NCBI GenBank assembly: GCA_005883625.1
Contig: VBDU01000065.1
Location: 1-58,087 of the forward strand
DNA from: Chloroflexota bacterium
GTDB taxonomy: Bacteria > Chloroflexota > Limnocylindria > P2-11E
DNA length: 58,087 bases
Direction of reading: 5' to 3'
Shown in pieces: positions 55,659 through 58,087 of this stretch. The position numbers were made by a program, and so were the translations under genes. Under the pieces are notes generated by a model. That model saw nothing but the letters and a program-made list of their open reading frames with translations. It made no database searches and was not told the origin of the DNA. Numbering within the stretch: the stretch's first letter is position 1; every line of letters starts with the position of its first letter.

Positions 55659-56645
55659 ATGCGCAGCCTGAAGTACATCCTTCGGCGCCTGCTCTACGCG
55701 ATCCCGACGCTCCTGGCGATCTCGATCCTCACGTTCGCGCTCTCGCGCCTCGCTCCCGGCGACCCGGTGCGCTTGTTCACCTTCGGCGCGACGGACCTCA
55801 CCCAGCAGGACATCGAGGCGCTGCGCCACACCTACGGCCTCGACCAGCCGGCGCCGGTCCAGTACGGCGACTGGCTTTGGTCGGCGGTCTTCTTCGACGT
55901 CGGCCGGCCGCCGTCCCTCGCGAGCCAATCGATCCTCTATCACCGTCCGGCGGCGGGCCTCCTCTTCGAGCGGCTCGGTAACACGCTCCAGCTCGCCCTC
56001 GCCGCGCTCCTGCTCCAGCTCCTCATCGGCGTGCCGCTCGGCGTCATCGCGGCGTTCAAGCGCGGCTCGCTCACGGACAAATTCGTCCGCATCTTCGCGG
56101 TCTCCGGCCACGCGCTGCCCACCTTCTGGCTCGGTCTCATGCTCATCTACCTCGTCTCGGTGAACCTGCGCCTCCTGCCGAGCCAGGGGCTCCTCACGAT
56201 CGGGCACGACCAGTGGGACATCCCCGACCGCCTCCGCCATATCCTCATGCCCGCCTTCGTGCTCGCCCTCGCGGGCATCGCGAACTACTCGCGGTACCTC
56301 CGAACGGAGACGCTCGAGGTCATCAGCCAGGACTTCATCCGCACCGCGCACGCGAAGGGGCTCCGCGAGCGTACGGTCATCGTGAGCCACGCCTTCCGCA
56401 ACGCACTCATCCCTGTTGTGACCGCCCTCGGCGGCATCCTGGCGGTCCTCGTGTCGGGCGCGCTCATCGTGGAGCAGGTCTTCACGTGGCCGGGCGTCGG
56501 GCAGTTCACGTACGCCGCCGTGCGCTCGAAGGACTATCCGATCGTCATGGCCGGCGTCATGTTCGCGAGCACGCTCCTCGTGCTGAGCTACATCATCCGC
56601 GACATCGCCTACTCCGTCGTCGATCCGCGGATCAAGGCGTCGTGA
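55659..56645 (+). CDS. ABC transporter permease, DppB/OppB family (second system)
   Basis: The 328-residue permease starts MRSLKYILRRLLYAIPTLLAISILTFALSRLAPGDP at ATG 55659, behind a ggagga Shine-Dalgarno (the in-frame start at 55605 would run across the hairpin). It has the family loop FIRTAHAKGLRERTVIVSHAFRNALIPVVT and ends WPGVGQFTYAAVRSKDYPIVMA. Stop overlaps the next start (GTGA). Confidence 0.94.
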   Translation: MRSLKYILRRLLYAIPTLLAISILTFALSRLAPGDPVRLFTFGATDLTQQDIEALRHTYGLDQPAPVQYGDWLWSAVFFDVGRPPSLASQSILYHRPAAGLLFERLGNTLQLALAALLLQLLIGVPLGVIAAFKRGSLTDKFVRIFAVSGHALPTFWLGLMLIYLVSVNLRLLPSQGLLTIGHDQWDIPDRLRHILMPAFVLALAGIANYSRYLRTETLEVISQDFIRTAHAKGLRERTVIVSHAFRNALIPVVTALGGILAVLVSGALIVEQVFTWPGVGQFTYAAVRSKDYPIVMAGVMFASTLLVLSYIIRDIAYSVVDPRIKAS

Positions 56646-57568
56646 CCGCCACCGCCGAGGTCACCCTCGAGCGCCGCGAGGTCGTGCCGCTCCGTCGGAC
56701 CGCGGCGGGGCTCTGGTCGGACGCGTGGTACCGGCTGCGGCGCGACCGGGTCACCATGGCCGCCCTCGCCGTCATCGTCCTGCTCATCCTCGTGTCGCTC
56801 GCCGCACCGATCTTCGAGGAGCTCGTGTTCCGCTACAAGTTCGACCAGCAGGATCTCCTCCACGCGTACAACCCGCCGACGCTCGACCCGATCTACTACA
56901 TCTTCGGCGCGGACGAGATCGGTCGAAGCCAGGCCGTCCGACTCCTCTACGGCGGCCGGGTCTCGCTGGGCGTCGGCTTCGCGGCGGCGTCGCTGCAGCT
57001 CACCATCGGCGTGGGTCTCGGCCTCGCCGCAGGGTACCTGCGCGGACGGATCGACGAGCTCGTCATCTTCGTGATCACCGTCCTGAACTCGATCCCGCAG
57101 ATCTTCCTGCTGCTCATCGTCGCCTCCCTCTTCGCGCCGGGTCCGCTGCCGCTCATCGGGATCATCTCGGTCCTCGGCTGGACGCAGATCACGAACTTCG
57201 TCCGCGGGCAGACCCTGTCCCTCCGCGAGCGTGAGTTCATCACCGCGGCGAAGACGGTCGGCGCGACCACGCCGCGCGTCCTCTTCCGGCACCTGCTGCC
57301 GAACGTGATGCCGCTCATCATCGTTCTCGCCGCGATCGACGTCGGGACGATCATGCTGCTCGAGGCCGCCCTCTCGTTCCTCGGCCTCGGGATCCAACCG
57401 CCCATCCCGAGCTGGGGCAACATGCTCACGAATGCCACGCAGTACTTCTTCCGTGGCGGGCACCTCGTCGTCACGCCCGGCTTCCTCATCTTCATGACGG
57501 TCCTCTGCCTCTACCTCGTTGGCGACGGCCTGCGTGACGCGCTCGATCCTCGCCTGAAGACGCACTAA
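56642..57568 (+). CDS. ABC transporter permease, DppC/OppC family (second system)
   Basis: The 308-residue permease has a short cytoplasmic N-terminus, GADEIGRSQAVRLLYGGRVSLGVG, the EAA loop FITAAKTVGATTPRVLFRHLLPNVMPLII and SFLGLGIQPPIPSWGNML. GTG 56642 overlaps the upstream stop. It pairs with the permease at 55659 and the binding protein at 53841; ATPases for this pair are not in the window unless shared with 51276-53456. Confidence 0.94.
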   Translation: MTATAEVTLERREVVPLRRTAAGLWSDAWYRLRRDRVTMAALAVIVLLILVSLAAPIFEELVFRYKFDQQDLLHAYNPPTLDPIYYIFGADEIGRSQAVRLLYGGRVSLGVGFAAASLQLTIGVGLGLAAGYLRGRIDELVIFVITVLNSIPQIFLLLIVASLFAPGPLPLIGIISVLGWTQITNFVRGQTLSLREREFITAAKTVGATTPRVLFRHLLPNVMPLIIVLAAIDVGTIMLLEAALSFLGLGIQPPIPSWGNMLTNATQYFFRGGHLVVTPGFLIFMTVLCLYLVGDGLRDALDPRLKTH

Positions 57569-57574
57569 GCGCCT

Positions 57575-58087
57575 ATGCGGCGGATCGCCGCGCTGCTCAT
57601 CGCCTCCGTCGTACTCGCAGGCTGCCGGCCCGGCGTGACCGCGCCCTCGCCCAGCCCGGCGTCTCTCGGGGGGGTGCTGCGCGTCGCGATCCCGGGCGAG
57701 GTGACCACGCTGGATCCCTGGAACGCGGACGCGGCCGCCCTCGTGGCCACCCGGCAGGTGTTCGAGACCCTCGTCGCGTTCGCGCCGGGCGGCTACCAGC
57801 TCGTTCCCGGGCTCGCGGAGGCGTGGCAGAGCTCGCCGGACGGGCTTCGCTGGACGTTCACGCTCCGAGTGGGCGTCCGCTTCCACGACGGCGCTCCGCT
57901 CGACGCCGCGTCGGTCGTCGCGAGCTTCGAGCGCGCGCGGAGCACCCGCGACGGCCGCCGCGGACCGGGTGCCTTCGTTTCGTATCGCGCTCTCTTCGGC
58001 GGGTTCGACGACGAATCGGTGATCGCGCGCGTCGACGCCGTCGACGCCCGTACCGTGCGGTTCGAGCTGCGGACCGGCTACGGACCG
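57575..58087 (+). CDS. Family 5 substrate-binding lipoprotein, 3' end outside the window
   Basis: The gene begins at ATG 57575, 6 nt after the permease stop, and is still open at the window end, so it is partial (171 codons seen). It has a lipoprotein signal MRRIAALLIASVVLAGC, then LGGVLRVAIPGEVTTLDPWNADAAALVATRQVFETLVAF, LAEAWQSSPDGLRWTFTLRVGVRFHDGAPLDA, the usual family 5 N-terminal lobe. It is probably co-transcribed with the second permease pair. Confidence 0.92.
   Translation, partial: MRRIAALLIASVVLAGCRPGVTAPSPSPASLGGVLRVAIPGEVTTLDPWNADAAALVATRQVFETLVAFAPGGYQLVPGLAEAWQSSPDGLRWTFTLRVGVRFHDGAPLDAASVVASFERARSTRDGRRGPGAFVSYRALFGGFDDESVIARVDAVDARTVRFELRTGYGP

Noticed and set aside
53673..56390. 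905-codon minus-strand ORF
   Set aside because: Antisense to a clear binding protein and permease; same shadow effect.

Overview
The window is a gene-dense stretch of a high-GC bacterial chromosome (roughly 70% GC by eye). Starts are often GTG, stop/start overlaps of the ATGA/GTGA type are common, and many genes have a TANNNT -10 box only 6-8 nt before the start codon, as expected for leaderless mRNAs. There are no rRNA, tRNA, CRISPR or phage genes. Gene content (propionyl-CoA carboxylase/methylmalonyl-CoA pathway with a MeaB GTPase and a split mutase, coxA-coxC fusion, b6-type cytochrome bc with fused cytochrome c, selenocysteine formate dehydrogenase, DUF6457, several peptide-type ABC systems with lipoprotein binding proteins) best fits an uncultured Chloroflexota lineage such as the Limnocylindria, or a neighbouring Actinomycetota-like group. 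This assignment is inferred from gene content, not computed.

Layout. 1-2085: acyl-CoA dehydrogenase and MeaB. 2086-6596: a patchier, apparently lower-GC segment with a small membrane protein, a lipoprotein, a PHP-domain protein, a RibD-type reductase and decayed fragments. 6597-8286: a lactonase-like metallo-hydrolase and a DoxX membrane protein. 14437-8288 (minus strand): an LLM-like protein followed by a respiratory operon (coxAC fusion, small membrane subunit, coxB with haem c, Rieske, cytochrome b with haem c). 14477-21507: formate dehydrogenase locus (fdhD, DUF6457 protein, selenocysteine-containing alpha subunit, fdhE, FeS beta subunit, NrfD-type membrane subunit). 21559-22560 (minus): DUF2795 and SIMPL proteins.

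22678-34425: propionate/odd-chain acyl-CoA module, largely with overlapping genes: PCC beta, a small ABM-like protein, biotin carboxylase, biotin carrier, penicillin acylase family protein, methylmalonyl-CoA mutase large subunit, epimerase, class I glutamine amidotransferase, a MutL-like ASKHA protein and an uncharacterised partner. 34442-37161: tRNA t6A cluster tsaE-tsaB-rimI-tsaD. 37215-39382: orphan Phd antitoxin, SCP2-like, HD and NUDIX proteins. 39379-43664: glycine cleavage gcvT-gcvH-gcvPA-gcvPB, where gcvPB carries an internal deletion and frameshift as given. 43685-45727: NlpC/P60 endopeptidase, ECF sigma factor and zinc-finger anti-sigma. 45738-58087: three family-5 substrate-binding lipoproteins (a fourth runs off the end), two pairs of Dpp/Opp permeases and one pair of ATPases.

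Together these genes describe a heterotroph that oxidises fatty/branched acyl-CoA and peptide-derived carbon through propionyl-CoA to succinyl-CoA, feeds electrons from formate into a quinone pool, and respires oxygen through a bc/aa3-type chain. The most distinctive observations are the in-frame UGA-selenocysteine with a readable SECIS hairpin, several genes whose expected start codon is CTG, ATA or ACG, the damaged gcvPB, the MutL-like/partner pair attached to methylmalonyl-CoA mutase, and structured inverted repeats in intergenic regions.
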